A stretch of DNA of 64,000 bases from Cladochytrium replicatum (Eukaryota; Chytridiomycota; Chytridiomycetes; Cladochytriales; Cladochytriaceae): positions 1,426,001 to 1,490,000 of the forward strand of contig JAHLKD010000001.1 of NCBI GenBank assembly GCA_025526935.1. Reading direction: 5' to 3'. Below are positions 1 through 13,336 of this stretch, piece by piece. A program made the translations under genes and the position numbers. The notes beneath the pieces were generated by a model. The model saw only the letters and a list, made by a program, of their open reading frames with translations, ran no database searches and was not told where the DNA came from. How positions within the stretch are numbered: position 1 is the stretch's first letter; each line of letters begins with the position of its first letter.

Positions 1-2
1 CT

Positions 3-1437
3 GTTACTTTCCTCTCCACAAAGACCTCCGTGGCTCCAGCCAGGACTGCCGATCAGCCTGCCGAGGATCGACCCACCAATTCTGCAGATCAACCTTCCAT
101 CAGTGCACTCCTCCACGAGCCTTTCGGCTTTGCCAACGAGCAGCAGCAGGCGCTCTTCTGTCGGCTCGCAAAATACAACCAGATCGCTGCGCTCCGACCC
201 GAGCTACGTGATTCCGCTGGCAACACCGACGCGTCCATCTCTCCGATGGTGAAAGTTCCGATCAAAAGTACCGAAACACCTTTCGACATCTATCTTTACG
301 CGTCAAACACGGATATTGTCTCAAAGAGCATCGCGGTAATTGTTATTTAATGATCTCTGTTAGACTTAGATACTTAACGCTGATTTTTGCAGAGCACTGG
401 TATGGTTGATCTGGTAGAGTCACGTCACTATGGTAGTAACTCGTTCAATCAGGTCAATGGGAAGCACCAGGAATCAATGCAATCAAGACGAAGCTTGCCT
501 TGGTCGCGAAGGTGATCGGGATGACCCCGGCCTTCCTGGACATCGGTGCTAACATCGGATGGTTTACTTTCAACATGGCAGCGGCTGGTTATCCAGTGAT
601 CGCTTTCGAGCCAATGTCTCAGAATGAAGTAAGGTTGGCACACTCATTTCAATCGCCTGTCTCAACCATATTACAGGTCCTCTTGCGAACAACCATGTGC
701 GCCAATCCTTCTCTAATGTCTCGTGTTGCATACTACCCTGTCGGGTTGGGCCAAACGGAGTCAACGTGCTACATTGTCAGTCACATTGATAACGTAGGAG
801 ATGGCTTTACTGCCTGTGATAAAGGGCCGGACTTTAAGTGAGCAATCGTTTTGTTTCAGGAACTCTCACTGATCAACTCGTTAATTAGAGGTACTGACGA
901 ATACCCGATCCGTGGTGAGATGCAAACGAAGCTCCTTTCAAACATGCTTTCTCCGTACACTTGCACTGATCCGGGCTGTGCGAATCCCGGAGAGTGGACT
1001 GAAACACAGTTTGGATTGCGTGGCACTCCTCCGATCGGCGTGCTCAAGATCGACGTGGAGGGTTTCGAGCCTAGCGTTATAGAAGGCGGACTCGACTTCT
1101 TCCGGGCCACCAAGATCCCCTACGTTAGATCCGAGATTGGTATGGGAGGGCATGATGCCGCCGAAAAGTATTTGAGAATGTGGGTCGACATGGGCTACGA
1201 GGTTGGTTGATTTGCATTTGAGAGAAAATTCCTCATAGTTTCGCTATTTGCTAGTTACGGGTTGGAGAGGGGGTGTTTAACGGACCATGGAACGGACGTG
1301 TTCTCAACGAGCAGGACATTCGAAAGTATGTCGACACGCTCGAAGGTCTAGCGGACATCCACATGGTTCACAAGGAATGGCTAGATATCGCAGAAAAGGC
1401 CGGGCACAACGAGAGACAAAGCAAAGTGTATGGATAA
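3..1437 (+). CDS. FkbM-family SAM-dependent methyltransferase, 5' partial
   Basis: The reading frame is open at the left edge, so the N-terminus is missing. After the first intron (donor at about 336, acceptor at about 391) the product shows the SAM-binding motif LDIGANIGWFTFNMAAAG followed by IAFEPM, then NVGDG and, near the end, LKIDVEGFEPSVIEGG. That order of motifs is typical of FkbM-type O-methyltransferases. The last exon starts near 1255 and stops at 1437. One frame change near position 456 is not explained by an intron: one extra base would join SFNQVN to WEAPGINAIK. The join near 840 is also unclear, because the apparent intron would be only about 22 bp; a 66-bp alternative starting at GTAGGA also works. 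The methyl acceptor cannot be told from the sequence. It converges with the next gene, 94 bp away. Confidence 0.75.
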
Positions 1438-1531
1438 ACTGGATCTGCTTAATGAGCGATGCTCTGGCTTTAACTAGAACTTCTTTTAAGCCGCTTTTCA
1501 ATCGCAATAGAGGTTTTGCACCAGGAGTTTC

Positions 1532-4500
1532 TTAGGTATAAATTCGCAGTGTTCGATCCAGTCCAGCGCAGATGAAGAGCTTTCGGTGCATCGCATCCTC
1601 ACCAGCGTCCGAAACCCTGTATCAAGATTGTTGTGGGTGACAATTTTTGACCTGATCTGTGGGAGACATACCATTTGCAAGCTGAAATGGGCACTCTAGC
1701 AGCGGACGCGACAGCAACTGGATCAAACTCATTAGCTGCGTCACCGACCGCTAACGCAACGCTGCTTCCCCCCCAGAATGGATTAGACCCCCCCACTGTA
1801 CTTGTCGTTGTTCCAGCTGTTGATATTGTCGCAGACTTCGCTCGGGCCGACGAAACCAGTGCAGCGCATGCAGCTTCTTCCATCAACTTCATTTCGTTCC
1901 TCTCCAACTTTCCCGAGTGTAGGCGCCAGATATAAACGCCGGTAGCTTCAACGTCCCGACTTCCTACCCAGATAGGCCACTTGGTTTGTTGCCCTCCAGT
2001 GCCAATGCTTCCAGTCATGTTGACTGTTTGTGTGCCATTGCCATTACTGCTCGGTCCACTCGCTGTATTGTTTTCGGTACTGTTGTGATGTTGTCGGTGC
2101 GGCGACTTCTGTGCAGACGTGGACCAGAATGCCCGAATATCCCATGTTCCAGCGTACACGAAGTTACCACATGGACTGAACTGTCCTTCGATTCGCACAC
2201 CCTCAGATATCTCCCTTGCTGAATACACTCTCAGGGTAGTTTCGCAGGATAAATCCATCAACCGAATTTGATTTTCGCAGGACACCAACACAAAGTTGTC
2301 GTAGGTTGGATGGGTGTGCATTGTGGTTATGGCAGTTTTGCTGCCAAATTTTCATTTTGGTCAGTCTGATTAAAATGGTCTGCAAAACGACTCACTTCGC
2401 ACGTAATTCCGCTAACTGAATCGTGTGAAGCAACGAGTATGTCTTCATGCTAAAGATGCGGATAGAATACGACAAGGATACTACTAGCGTGAGTTTCCCC
2501 CCTGAGTCGCCACAAAATACAAACGAGGTAATTGGCTCATTGGTGTGTATTCGGCCCATGACCTTCTCGTCATCGGAATCAATATCCCATATCTTTAAGC
2601 TCTGATCTGCAGAGCAAGATACCGCACTGCATTGAGTTGTGAGAAAAAGTGCTAGTAACTTGACGCGAAACATACTGATTTTCTCTTCCAGGTACGAATG
2701 CAATCCGGTAGATCACCCGGGTATGCAGCTTCTTCCAGCATCGCAACAGTTCACTTTGTCCGGCTTCATTAAAACGGGTCTCTTGTCCGTCTGTAATCCA
2801 TCGTTCCAAGTTCCACAATTTAACGTCAAACTCCATATCGCTGGTCATCAAGAGTTCTGGACGTGTTGGATGAAAAGTGAGTGTGACCACAGGCCGGTGG
2901 GTTGTGTTCTTGATCTGGCACAAAAGACCTCCCGTACGAAGATCCCAGATACTGATCCTCCTATCGGAGCGATGATCCCCGCCTGCCGTGGCCGCAATAA
3001 CTCTAAATGATGGGTTTAAAAATTGATGAACTTATATTTAGTTTATATTTTCTTACTGGCCAGTCTCAGGAATTACTCGGACATCGAGAGTGCGAACATG
3101 TCCCAGTAAGGGACCGCAGATCGACGACATCTCAAACTCTGCGGTTTCTGGTATTTGCGACGCCGGGGGCAGTTTCTGGGTAAGGAGGGTTGATTAATAT
3201 CTGCATGCTTCAAGGTCCACGTCATCGAACCTCCAATTCCTGAACTCCATTATGGGCAGCAGGAGAAGGGACACTCCCTGTATCTGTGTCTGTCGGATAA
3301 GCTGCTTGCTCAAAAGTGTACGCGGGTCTTTTACCTGCTCGAATAGCTTCACGTCGCACTCGTCCAGTCTCACCGGCAATTCCTGGGATCGAAGCCTTTG
3401 AACGAACCGAGCTTGCTGAGCTCTTGCGACGCAAAGCCTCGTCGTTTGCTTTTGATACCTCAAAAATGTCGCTGGGATGCTTTGACCGAGCTGAGTGGGA
3501 GTAGAGTGCCGGGCTATCGGGACGCTGTGATCCTTGCCGACTTCTAGGCCGACTGATGTCTATCTGCCTGGAATCTGTCGCACCACTGTGAGCTTTTTGG
3601 ATAGATGAATCTCGACTATGCGAAGTTATCGTGGTTCTCTTTCGCATCTGATCGGCTACATTCCGTGTGGCAGATTCTCCTCGCATAGGGCGGCCAACAA
3701 TCTCACTTTCTGCTGCCAAGGCCGCCTCCATAAGCTCCTGATTGCCTGACCGATTCAACTTCTCGAAAACTTGTGCAAGCGATACTCCAGCTGCGTTATT
3801 GATGCTTTGGATCGTCTCTAGCCGCTGCAATGCTCCGCTTAGCAGCTCAGGAAGCTCTCCCAGTCTGAACTCCCTGTCATGTACTCCATCCATCACCACT
3901 TCGTTTCGTCTCAGATGCTTCAGAACTAATCCTGTGTCGACGAACCAACCGGCAACAGCTTGTGCATAATGGGGAGGATTATCCCCGCCAGTACGAGAGC
4001 TCAGTCGTCGTTGAACTTTATCCGGTTGTCCATTTTCATCTCCTACATCGTTAGATATCGGTTTCTCGTTCATCTTGTCCGAAGGGCTTAATTGTTCATC
4101 GTGGTCACCGCCTGGCATCTGTTTCTGTTTCGACTCGTATTGACGCAACCAGACCTTTACAGCAGCGTCCCAGAACCCTTTCAATTCGTGATGCCAGTCC
4201 CACGACTTTCCAAAGGTTTGATTAATGATTGCTATTCCGTCGCGCAGTGAGCCGCCATCCCGACTTTCAACAGCAAGCTGTAGGCATTCGTGCATTCGCT
4301 GGATGTCTTGATAACAAAAGACTCAGGCTTTGCATATCTCAAACTTAAATAAGCCTACCATCTGAGAACCATGCTAACCTTCTGTCCGAAACGAGAGTTA
4401 AGCGCTTTTTACTCGCCCCTCGCTCTTTTTCCCTTTCGACGTGAGGTTGTAAAAGGGTCTCCAAAGTTTTCCGTGCTTCTTCAGTTTGGCCCAACTCAAT

Positions 4501-6356
4501 CTGTCGTACAAACGAGTACTTTGACACGACATATCTAAGGTCATCAAAGGCTGATGCCTGGTAAGAAATTACCGTCTTTGAGATGGTCTCTTCTCACCTT
4601 TCATTAAGTGAATTTGTGTCTTTGTTCCTAATGTGTCAGATTTTGAATGTGAACTTTGAACGGAGCTACCATAATAAGTTAGCTCATATTCTACTGCGAG
4701 CATGAACGAGCGACAGAATCTTACCTGATCAAAGCTAATGCGCTACTGAAGTCCTTTTCTTCTAAATTCTTTGGGAGATTTCGAAACTCGCCTAGTGCAC
4801 AACTTGGCAAACCCGCTTCGGTAATTAACTCGTGAGCGGTTCGCACCATCCCCGCGTCCTCAAGACAACGAATCATAAAGTCGATTTGAGAGAGAGTAGC
4901 CTGCGTCGAAACGTCTTTACGTGGGATCCATAACGGATGTCTAGCGATGTCCCGCTTCGCCATCTAAAGTTGGTGATTGTTAGAACTTTTAAGCTACGGT
5001 TTGATAGGAACTTACATCCAGTTGCTGCGAGCATTGGGAAATGACGGACTTAAGCTGCGAATGGAGCCTGTCAAGCTCTTGCAATTGCGCAAGTGTTTCG
5101 GAATCTACACAGTCTGTCTGATCGCTCGACTTCGTAATGTATTTCACGCTTCCGTCAGATGGCGCTCTCCTGATCTGTGATTTTCCAGGCTTTGAATCTG
5201 AAGCGATACGATACTTTGAACGATCAGAATTCGAAGACAGTTCCCCAGGGCCAGAATTTGGTCGTGCTACCGCATCACCACGAAAATGCCAATTCTCCTC
5301 GAAAGTCGGGTTACCACCCTGTGCAGGGTAGCATGAGCTTTCACCTGCATAGCCGTTGACAATTGATATATTCAGCCCCGATGCTTGGTAGTTCCGCCCT
5401 GAGAGCCTGCGGCCAGCAGCTTCAGGTGTTGATATTCCGAGACCTCCGAGCCCATTCGCATCACTTTCAAGTTTCGAGACACTCAATCCTTCCCGTGACT
5501 TCTTGAGCGACCGCTTTTTCATCTGCTCACTTGTGTGTGCTTCTAAAGTGTGATCTTCAACGCCTGACGATTCCTCCATGCCATCCATCATCAGAGCCGC
5601 TCGAATGTTTGAGGAGGAATTGCGACGTCTATGAGCGGCCATCGCCTGTGGAGTCCCTCGTGTAAAATTTCCAGAACTATCATCAATTTTCCTCGTCTCG
5701 GATTCAAAATCAAAATCTCGGTTTCCGCGAGATTTTGTTCCGCGAAGGAGTTCTCCTGCAGTACTCGGTGTGGTTGTCACTGACCCGCGATGTGACAGTC
5801 GTCCAGAGGCAATGTCCCGAGCAACAGATTCAATTTCGCTATCATCAACATCGAAAGATTGTGGTCTAGCACTCCGTCGCACCATCTGCTTCACCTTCTC
5901 CATTTCCTCATCTTTGTCGACGTGCTCTGAAAACCACCCACTCCTCCGCCTTCGAACTGTTGGTGACGGTGTTGCAATGTCAGCTCTGTTTTCAGTGCTG
6001 GAAGTTATTCTTGCATCTGTCGACCACGACGCATTCACTGCTGCCTCCGGCGGACTCGAAAACCGGAGATCCGAAGAAATCGCCTCCGATATGGACAGCT
6101 CTATATCGGATGACAAAGTGTCAAATAAAGAAGTAGTTTTGTCCGGCGCTGATTTCGAATCTATGGATCTGCCTTCTGTATGGGCAAACTGTGTGGACGA
6201 GGGGCTGGATGAGGGTATTGGTTGAGTGGCCGGACGAGGCGAATCGAGAACCTTCACAGGCTTCTCAGCACGTATTGATTCAGTTGAGAGGGATCTTTTT
6301 AGAGTTCGTCGTGAGAGAAGTATATTTCGTTTGGTTGGTGCAATGGGCGGCAACAT
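1532..6356 (-). CDS. LisH-CTLH-WD40 repeat protein with long Ser-rich N-terminus
   Basis: One multi-exon gene on the minus strand. The first 1.4 kb encodes about 450 residues rich in Ser, Arg and charged residues. This is followed by a LisH-like helix (4,730-4,930, IDFMIRCLEDAGMVRTAHEL) and a CTLH-like segment (4,350-4,530, FVRQIELGQTEEARKTLETL). A long linker follows (3,222-4,295), then WD40 repeats at 1,532-3,180 with WD-type ends such as RISIWDLRTG, VKLWNLE and LKIWDID. I joined linker to propeller through a 55-bp intron at 3,168-3,222, which keeps frame (QELE|KLPPAS). The last exon, after an intron with donor GTATGT, ends KLFICAGLDRTLRIYT and stop. The start at 6,356 is the first in-frame ATG; an upstream non-AUG exon is possible. 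LisH-CTLH-WD40 proteins are usually scaffolds of ubiquitin-ligase or microtubule complexes (WDR26, WDR47 types). I cannot assign an orthologue. Confidence 0.75.
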
Positions 6357-6738
6357 GACTGGATTGGACCATGACTGAGTTGACAATCCGGCTACAACAT
6401 CGTGCACCGAAATTGATTCAGGGCGACGACGAAATGGTAGAAGCTGCGACGATAATGGATGCCTCCTTTTGGGTTGAAGAGAATCGTCCAGCTGGTGTTC
6501 CGAGTTTGGAAGTCGCCGAGAAGGTTGGTTACGACCGAAAGCCTCTAAAACTGAGCTGGATGACTATAAGAAGACGGATTTTCCTGATGAAGTCTCTTTG
6601 ACAGCGGATGCTTACCTGATCATGCGTGGATAGTGCAATGCGGTTCTTGCTGGGTCGGGGTGGGCGAGACGCGGCGTTTCCAAATGTGGCTGGACTTTGT
6701 TATGGCTACTTTTCACACTTTTATTATTACGATTGTCA

Positions 6739-9700
6739 TCAATAATCATCCTCCATAACGGCATCGTCCTGGTTGTTTATCTTTTGCGCTCGATACATCG
6801 TTTCAACCTGCTTCCCGGTCACCAATATTCAAAATTACGCTATCATCAGATCATACCTGAGTCGCTTTCGTGGCATCCTCCGGCGACTTGTCATCCCGAA
6901 TACGTACGAACCTTGGGAAGCGCAAGCTTACTCCTTTTGCTGGGTCAACTAGTCCTCGTGCTGCCTTGTGCACTGGTGAAATCGACAAATCTGCGGCTTT
7001 AACTTCCCACACCTGCATTACAAGAATCAAGAGTAAAAACCAATGTTTGAACGCTCAACTACTGTGTTACCATGGCCGGCGAAAACCAGATATCGGGGGT
7101 CAAATTTGGCGTGTCTGACCACTCGTAGTATGCAGGAGGCTTGGGTATGATGTGCTCTTTCAACAGGTTCGCATGGTTGGCCAAATCCTCTTCCGAAAAT
7201 CCTGTACCAATCTACGAAACGAAAAGTTGAATATCGCTGCGTTATCAAATCGCTCGATCCATGACCTACCTTGCAGATAGACTGATATTGCTCGTCGTCC
7301 TCGTCATAGCAAGCCAATAAATACCCGCCGTACACACCAGTCCTTTTACCCTTTCCAAAGTAGGCGCCGATCACAACCAGATCAAGCGTATCGCCAAGTC
7401 CGTTCACATAGTCCTTTTTCACTTTCAACCAGTTGCGAGATCGCTGACTGGGTTCATACGAAGAATCCTTTTCCAGGGTTTTCACCATTAATCCTTCACA
7501 GTTGCCTGAATGAAACATGACTAAGCACTATAATCGTATCACACTGACTGCGGTTACCTTCCACGGCAGCATCCAAGAATGTCTGTATGTCTTCAACAGC
7601 TGTCGCACTCATGGCCTTCGCGAAAGTAAATTCTCCTGGGATTTCGTTGAAGTTCGCATAGAGTTTCTCTCGACGGCTTTGAAGAGTATGGCTGACAAGA
7701 GATTCCCCATTCAAGTACAGTAGGTCAAACGCAAACACACAGCACTGGACTTGAATGCTTTCTTCTGATACGTCCTAACAAAAACAAAGCATATTCAGTT
7801 GCCTGACTATGTCAGATTAAAACATATCTAACCTTCCGCTTTCGAGTTGTGATAGCTTGGAAAGGGAGAATACAGCTTTTGTTTCGATCCCACGCGACTG
7901 CCTCGCAATCCAATACAAAAGATGTCACGCCTTCTTTGTAGATCTTAATTCATTCAAATAATTACGATCTGTTCAGCACCTTACAGTAAATAAATACCTT
8001 TGGGACACGCGCGATAATATCTGGATATTTTCCGGACAAATTCTCCGAGTTGCGGCTGTAAACCATCGCGGCCCCCATTTCAGTGAGGTGGATCTATTCA
8101 AGTGGCTAGTGATGAGGCACATTTGCGCACCTCACTGAATTTCTCACCTGGGCACGTTCTCCATCATACTTGAATTCGCAAGTGAACGGAATTCCTTCGA
8201 AGCGGTCCAAGATTTCAGATAGCGATTTTGTTGGGTGCGCAAGCATAGGCTTCACTGGGATTCCTGGCGTGAGCTTGCAGGTCTCCTGGATGTTCTCCAT
8301 GCCGTGCACGATTAAGTGTGGAACAATAATGTCGTATGTCGGAATCTCTCTAGAATGACAAAGAAAAGTCTGAGGTCCAGATTAATATTTGAAACTTAAT
8401 ACGTACGTGTAGACCTGCTTCAGAACCTTCTCGGCTTGAGCGAATTCCTCGGATAATCTGCTTGGAGACCATCTCTTTCTCGATTTATCTGCAGCCAAGT
8501 CAGCTTGATTGAGGAAGATAATCATCGATCAAACCTTGTTCTCGTAGAACAACAGCTTTCGCAAGAGCAATCAGCACAGTTTTTTCAGCAAGGCCGATTC
8601 GCAATTTTCCCGAAAGACATCTGTCATAAAATTAGAGTACATTGCGCAAAGCTACACGGATAGTACCTGACAAGGTATCTCGCTTCCACACTGCTCACAT
8701 CAATGAGCATCTTGCGTATCTCGCCCATCCTCCTGTTCTGAGACTAATTTTCACCTGTTGCGTGAGATCAAGCAAAGTGATATCCGATGAAGATACTAAC
8801 ATTAGCGCCAGAGAAATTTGCGATCTCAGTCAACGATTTGAAGACAGATTCGACGGTCAAACTTTGTTTCTTTCCAAAGAAGCGTTTCTGTGTCCCAACA
8901 ACTTTCTAATCCACCATTAGGTTGCAATCCTTCCTCAATGCCCACACAGCCTACCTCTGCCACTGTACCCAAATCTCCGATCTGATTCAGTTTAGACTTA
9001 ATACTCGGCGCAGTCTGCCCAGCTGCCTCAGCAATAGCCTTAATCAAGATGCTCTCCCCCACTCCAAGCTCTTTTGTATCATATTCAGGTCCAATCTTTT
9101 CCAGTGTAAGCAGACAGATTGAAATCCAAGTACCACATTCTCACCCGATTTAAGCACAGATAAATGCATTGATTTAGCGAGTTCGGGGAGAGGGATAACA
9201 CTGCGTGAAAGAACGACGTTAAAAAGCCGATGATCTCCAGTCTAGAGACATCTTATCAGAGATGTCCTCCGTCCAGAAATGGTTCTCACCGTTTGGTTGT
9301 CGTGGAGCACTTCTCGAATGTGTCGCACAATGCAGAGTACGGCACACTGAGTTTGGTTATTAAAAACTCCATTGGATAAGCATGCAAACACGGGTACCTG
9401 GCTCCCTTTTCCCATTTAAAACATGAATCCCTGCTCAACGCGATATCAGCACCTTAGACAAGGCAGTCCCAACAGAATCACCCACTTTTGAAAGTCGAAA
9501 TGATCTTCAGCTTGAGTAGCGACCACATTCTCTTTCTTTTTTTCCCCTGGATCGAACGTCATTAAATTTTCGTTACGTTTAGTCTAAAATTATATCATAC
9601 CTTTTGTATTCATTTTTTCCACATCAGAACGTGCATCACTTTGTGCTTCATCGGCAGTCACCATAGGATCCATTACCTTTTCAGATTTGTCACTATGTTC

Positions 9701-10228
9701 GTTCGCCTTTCGCTCCGCTTGTTCCTTTGCAATCGACCATGGATTCTTCACACGTACCGATGCCGGCTCTTCACGTTCCTTTCCGTCACCATCCGACTCT
9801 CCGTTGCTTCCTTCCTCTTTGTCAGACTCAATAAATAGCTTTTTTGACTTCCTCTTCTTGGAGCCTCCATTCTTCGGTGATCCTTCCTCCTGATCTGATA
9901 TCTGAGTGCAATCCTTCTCCAGCTCAGCGGCTCGTTTTGATCGCTTTGGCTGGGTGTCTGCAGTTCTTCGAGAGTCGGGAGTTGGACTCCTCTTTTTGTC
10001 CAGGTTTGAAACCTCCGCCTTCAGGTCCACATTTTCTTTCTCCGGAACGATTGACGACGCAGCATCAGGTGCATCATTGGATGTCGATTCCAGAGTCTTC
10101 GAACGCTTGTTCGTCGGGAATCCAGTGGGATCTTCCCCGGTTCGCTTCCGTGCACTAAGTTCTTCAGCACTGGTCTTTGAATAAACCGAGGCGTTATGAG
10201 CGTAAGGAATCTCTGTGTGTGCTTTTTC
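6739..10228 (-). CDS. LIG1: ATP-dependent DNA ligase I (replicative ligase)
   Basis: Seals Okazaki fragments and excision-repair nicks in the nucleus. The adenylation motif [12 protein letters not shown], with the nucleophilic Lys, lies near 8,165-8,195, preceded by [20 protein letters not shown]. Further motifs in order are [14 protein letters not shown] (about 7,710), CEGLMVKTL (about 7,490) and NWLKVKKDY (about 7,430). Next come [20 protein letters not shown] and [20 protein letters not shown]. Introns are short; the last, at 6,814-6,863, joins ATKATQ to VETMYRAQK and the protein ends MEDDY. The DNA-binding domain is seen as [21 protein letters not shown] at about 9,050. The N-terminal 200 or so residues (9,590-10,228) are Lys/Ser/Glu-rich and disordered, as in other ligases I. 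The initiator ATG and PCNA-binding box were not found; the open frame stops being supported near 10,228, so the 5' exon is unresolved. Confidence 0.92.
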
Positions 10229-11554
10229 AGCGACTTTCAGTCCACCTTCGAGCGGTCATTCAGATGCGCAGGTTAATATAAGATGCAAAATATTCACCGA
10301 GTTTTGCGAAATCATTCTCCAGAGAATCGGTTGCGGATGCGACGGGTGTACCTGGTTTGGAGAAGTATTTGCTGGATCAGCCAGATTGAGATTCAGAATC
10401 ATTTTGTCGAGAATGAAACATTCATCACGCACTTTAGAGTAGTTTGTCTGCTCGCAGGTTTGCCCATGGCCCACAGATTTCTTCTTTGCACTGACGGCCA
10501 GGTGAGTTGGGGATTCGCTTAGGAGGTCTATATCCATACCAAGAGAGGCAGATTGTACTGTAGAGTTGGAATGGATGTAAATGCTCTTCCTCCAAGTTGA
10601 AACAGCCAGTTGCCAACGCGTCAGGATTTTGAGGAACTTAAGATTCTGGAGCTGCGGACACATCCAACAGCGCTGCAATATAACCAATTAAGGAAGTTGG
10701 CTTTCCCAAAAATTTTACTTCTCGGAATCCAAAGATGCGAAAGGAATGCTGTCATGTCTCAATGCAACGAGTTTGCTTCAAGCATTGAGCGTATTTCTCT
10801 CATAATCCTCCCCGTCGGATCTTAATTATTTTCAAGACCATCCGGATACTTGCACTGCCTGATGTGGAGCAGATCCATCCATTAGTCGCTTTACAGACCA
10901 AGAAGACGTGAGGAACGGCATTTTCATTCTCTATAGACCCTGCGGAGTCCCTGTGTCTGTCACAAGCGTCTGATTCGTATGTGTAGTCATTTTCATTCTC
11001 CCTGATTACGCCGTGTCTGAATTCCAAACCATAATCTCAACGCGACTCGATTTTTGGCCATAGAATAGCTCTGTTTCCAAGTGAATAGACGCTTGAAATC
11101 CAAGTAGATCCATTTCGGCCCAATGTTGAAACTTTAAGATCTGCTGCCTTCCCTAATTCCTCCGCCCGTGTACCATGCATCAGTGTTCGTGCCTTCGTAC
11201 TTCAGCTAAAACGGAAAGACCTGTTTGGCTTTTCAGAATGCTTTTCATCGGGATATACTGGGCTCTATGGCGATGAAGATGGTTTCTTCGAGTATATTGG
11301 TTCACAAATGCCTCAGGTCGACCTACTGCCCTTGCTAAAGAAATCTTCCCCGTTCTCAAGAGCTCAAAAACCAGAACCGATCGAGCGGAGTCCACCGCTG
11401 TCGTGGTGTGCGTCGCGAATGCGGCATAAAGAGAGATTTGGGGAAAGAGTTGGGTGAATGGGACCTCCTTTCTCTTATTATAATTGGTTCTTTATAGAAA
11501 GTTGAATTATTTGTTTGGTTTATTCAGAATTTTTTTATAGAATCACGTGACTAC
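10229..11554. other. No recognisable gene; may hold the 5' exon of ligase I
   Basis: Short open stretches occur on both strands, but none has family motifs or consistent splicing. On the minus strand a 70-residue stretch at 11,180-11,395 is Arg/Leu-rich at its start and could be a leader. It cannot be joined to the ligase frame by reading alone. Confidence 0.4.
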
Positions 11555-11866
11555 AAATATAGAATTGCAACACAGCTGACAGCTGCATTGTGCTCAGTTC
11601 ACTAGACCAGCAGGCAAACATACGCGCCTGAAAGTACTTCAGTCTGGACTCAAATGTAGGAGTTTGCGCAAACAGAAACAAGCCAATACAAGAAGTCTTA
11701 TGGGCATGTGAGAAGAGACAACATAGTGAATGATAGTAAAAAGGCTTACGCCACTGTCACTGAGCAGCAGATTGGTCCAATAAGGCTAAACCAAACTCAA
11801 GCAAAGGCTGAATAAAATGCAGAAATCAACTTGGCAACACGAGCTGTAGAATAGCTCATAGTACCC
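11555..11866 (-). mobile_element. Decayed non-LTR retrotransposon remnant (ORF2 C-terminal region)
   Basis: This stretch lines up with 18,228-18,540 of element D (thumb region of ORF2), with many substitutions and small indels. Shared landmarks include agaattgcaacacag, aagtacttcag versus aggtacttcag, and taaaccaaactcaag. It is clearly more diverged than element A beside it and has no open frame. It is best read as an older insertion of the same family that served as target for element A, whose poly-A end abuts it. Confidence 0.7.
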
Positions 11867-11870
11867 AATT

Positions 11871-13097
11871 TTTTTTGAACTTCATAATATGTATTTGTTT
11901 CCAACCAGGATTGACAAACAACAAATCGATAATGGAGTAACCATTGCGAGAAGAAAATGTGGGGTTATGACAGGAAGGGTGCTTAACTAGAGAGAAACTA
12001 GCGGCAGAAATAAATTGCTCAAACAACCTACCCCTACGATTTCAAGAATGATCACCAGTAGCTAAAAAACGGGCATTGAAATCGCCCAACAAAAGAACAG
12101 GGCAGGGAGACGACGGGACATGTTGAGGAAGCGAAGCAATAAACTCTTCAAGGAAGGGGTCCTGAGCAATACCACACGGAGGCAAATAATACCCTCCAAC
12201 CAAAAGCCCACGAAATGTAAACCATAGAGAGGTGCCACCATAACTAGAAACGAGACGGAAATCAGAAGCTCTACAAAGACTGCGATTGATCAAGACTCCC
12301 ACACCAGCCCGTCGTGTACCCGATGACCCAGGAGAAAAGCGAGTGTCAAAAATCAAATCTGGGGAAGGCAGCAGGTCTAAAGGAAAAAGGTGTATTTCAG
12401 TCAGGAGCAGAAAAACAATGTGATTTGGGCGCATAAAATGAAACAGTGAATCAAGAACTCCAAAGCTCAAATTTCAACAATTGAAGGTACCAACTCGAAC
12501 ACTAATCATTGACGAAGATGGGTTGAGCGAGGCTGACGCGCAATCCCACGGGCACTGTCCAGCACAGTTTCCTGAGCATCCATGGGGAGCTGACCACGGA
12601 CATACAGGAAAATAGCAGGATCAGTAACTGAACTGAGGATATGTGCATATCTCTTGTGGACAACTTCCCTGACCGCAGCCTCCCGCTGCTCCAAAGGCAG
12701 AGTAGAGGCTCGGCAAAGAAAGTCAGGGTTTGATTTGTCAGTGGAAGCTTCCTGGGTGGAGAAGTGCGCACGGAGAGCAATTGCAGTTGAGCGAATCCAG
12801 ATAAAGGAAGCAATGTTGCGACCAACAAAACTGTGGCGGATACCACGCACCACCTCATCGCCCAAGAGAGCCCTCAGCATGGTCCGCACAAAGCCGAGCC
12901 GCTGTCTCATGATGTCCTTGATGTACACAGTGGTCAAATCATCCACACGGTCCTGAAGATCAGCAGGTGGGGAGACCAGCAGCGGAGAGGTTGGTGGATA
13001 GAATACAACAGGCCGAGGGCCACGAAGGCTGACATTCGAAGTGGGGTCACGACCAGCAAGGACAGTCCTGACAGGTTCTGCACGAGATTCAGCACTC
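11871..13097 (-). mobile_element. Non-LTR element A, internally deleted copy of the D family
   Basis: The 3' end starts with a T-run (minus-strand poly-A) at 11,871-11,879 and the same terminal sequence as element D (gaacttcataatatgtattt). After about 35 bp it jumps directly into the endonuclease part of ORF2, matching D from about 20,421 onward, and continues into ORF1 up to the point equal to D 21,615. The 12,042-12,470 part encodes EN residues close to D's, and 12,506-12,946 the ORF1 C-terminal region. About 2.9 kb of ORF2, including the whole reverse transcriptase, is missing. Nucleotide identity to D over shared parts is very high, so it is a recent copy. It is cut at 13,097 by the poly-A end of element B. 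Confidence 0.85.
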
Positions 13098-13336
13098 AGT
13101 TTCTTTTTTTTTTAACAATATTATTATTTATTTTGCATATACAATGCATAACAAAAAACAACACCCAACGTGCCTTACAAGATGGTCATGGACCAGCACA
13201 TAGGGAAGCGCGCGCAGCATAAAGAAAAGCAACAAAGCAAAACAGAGAATGTAAACTCAAACCTGTGGCTACCCGTCAGATACTGCTAAGGTGGCCAAAA
13301 AAACAGGTGAGTAATAAATAATGAAAAAAGAAACTG

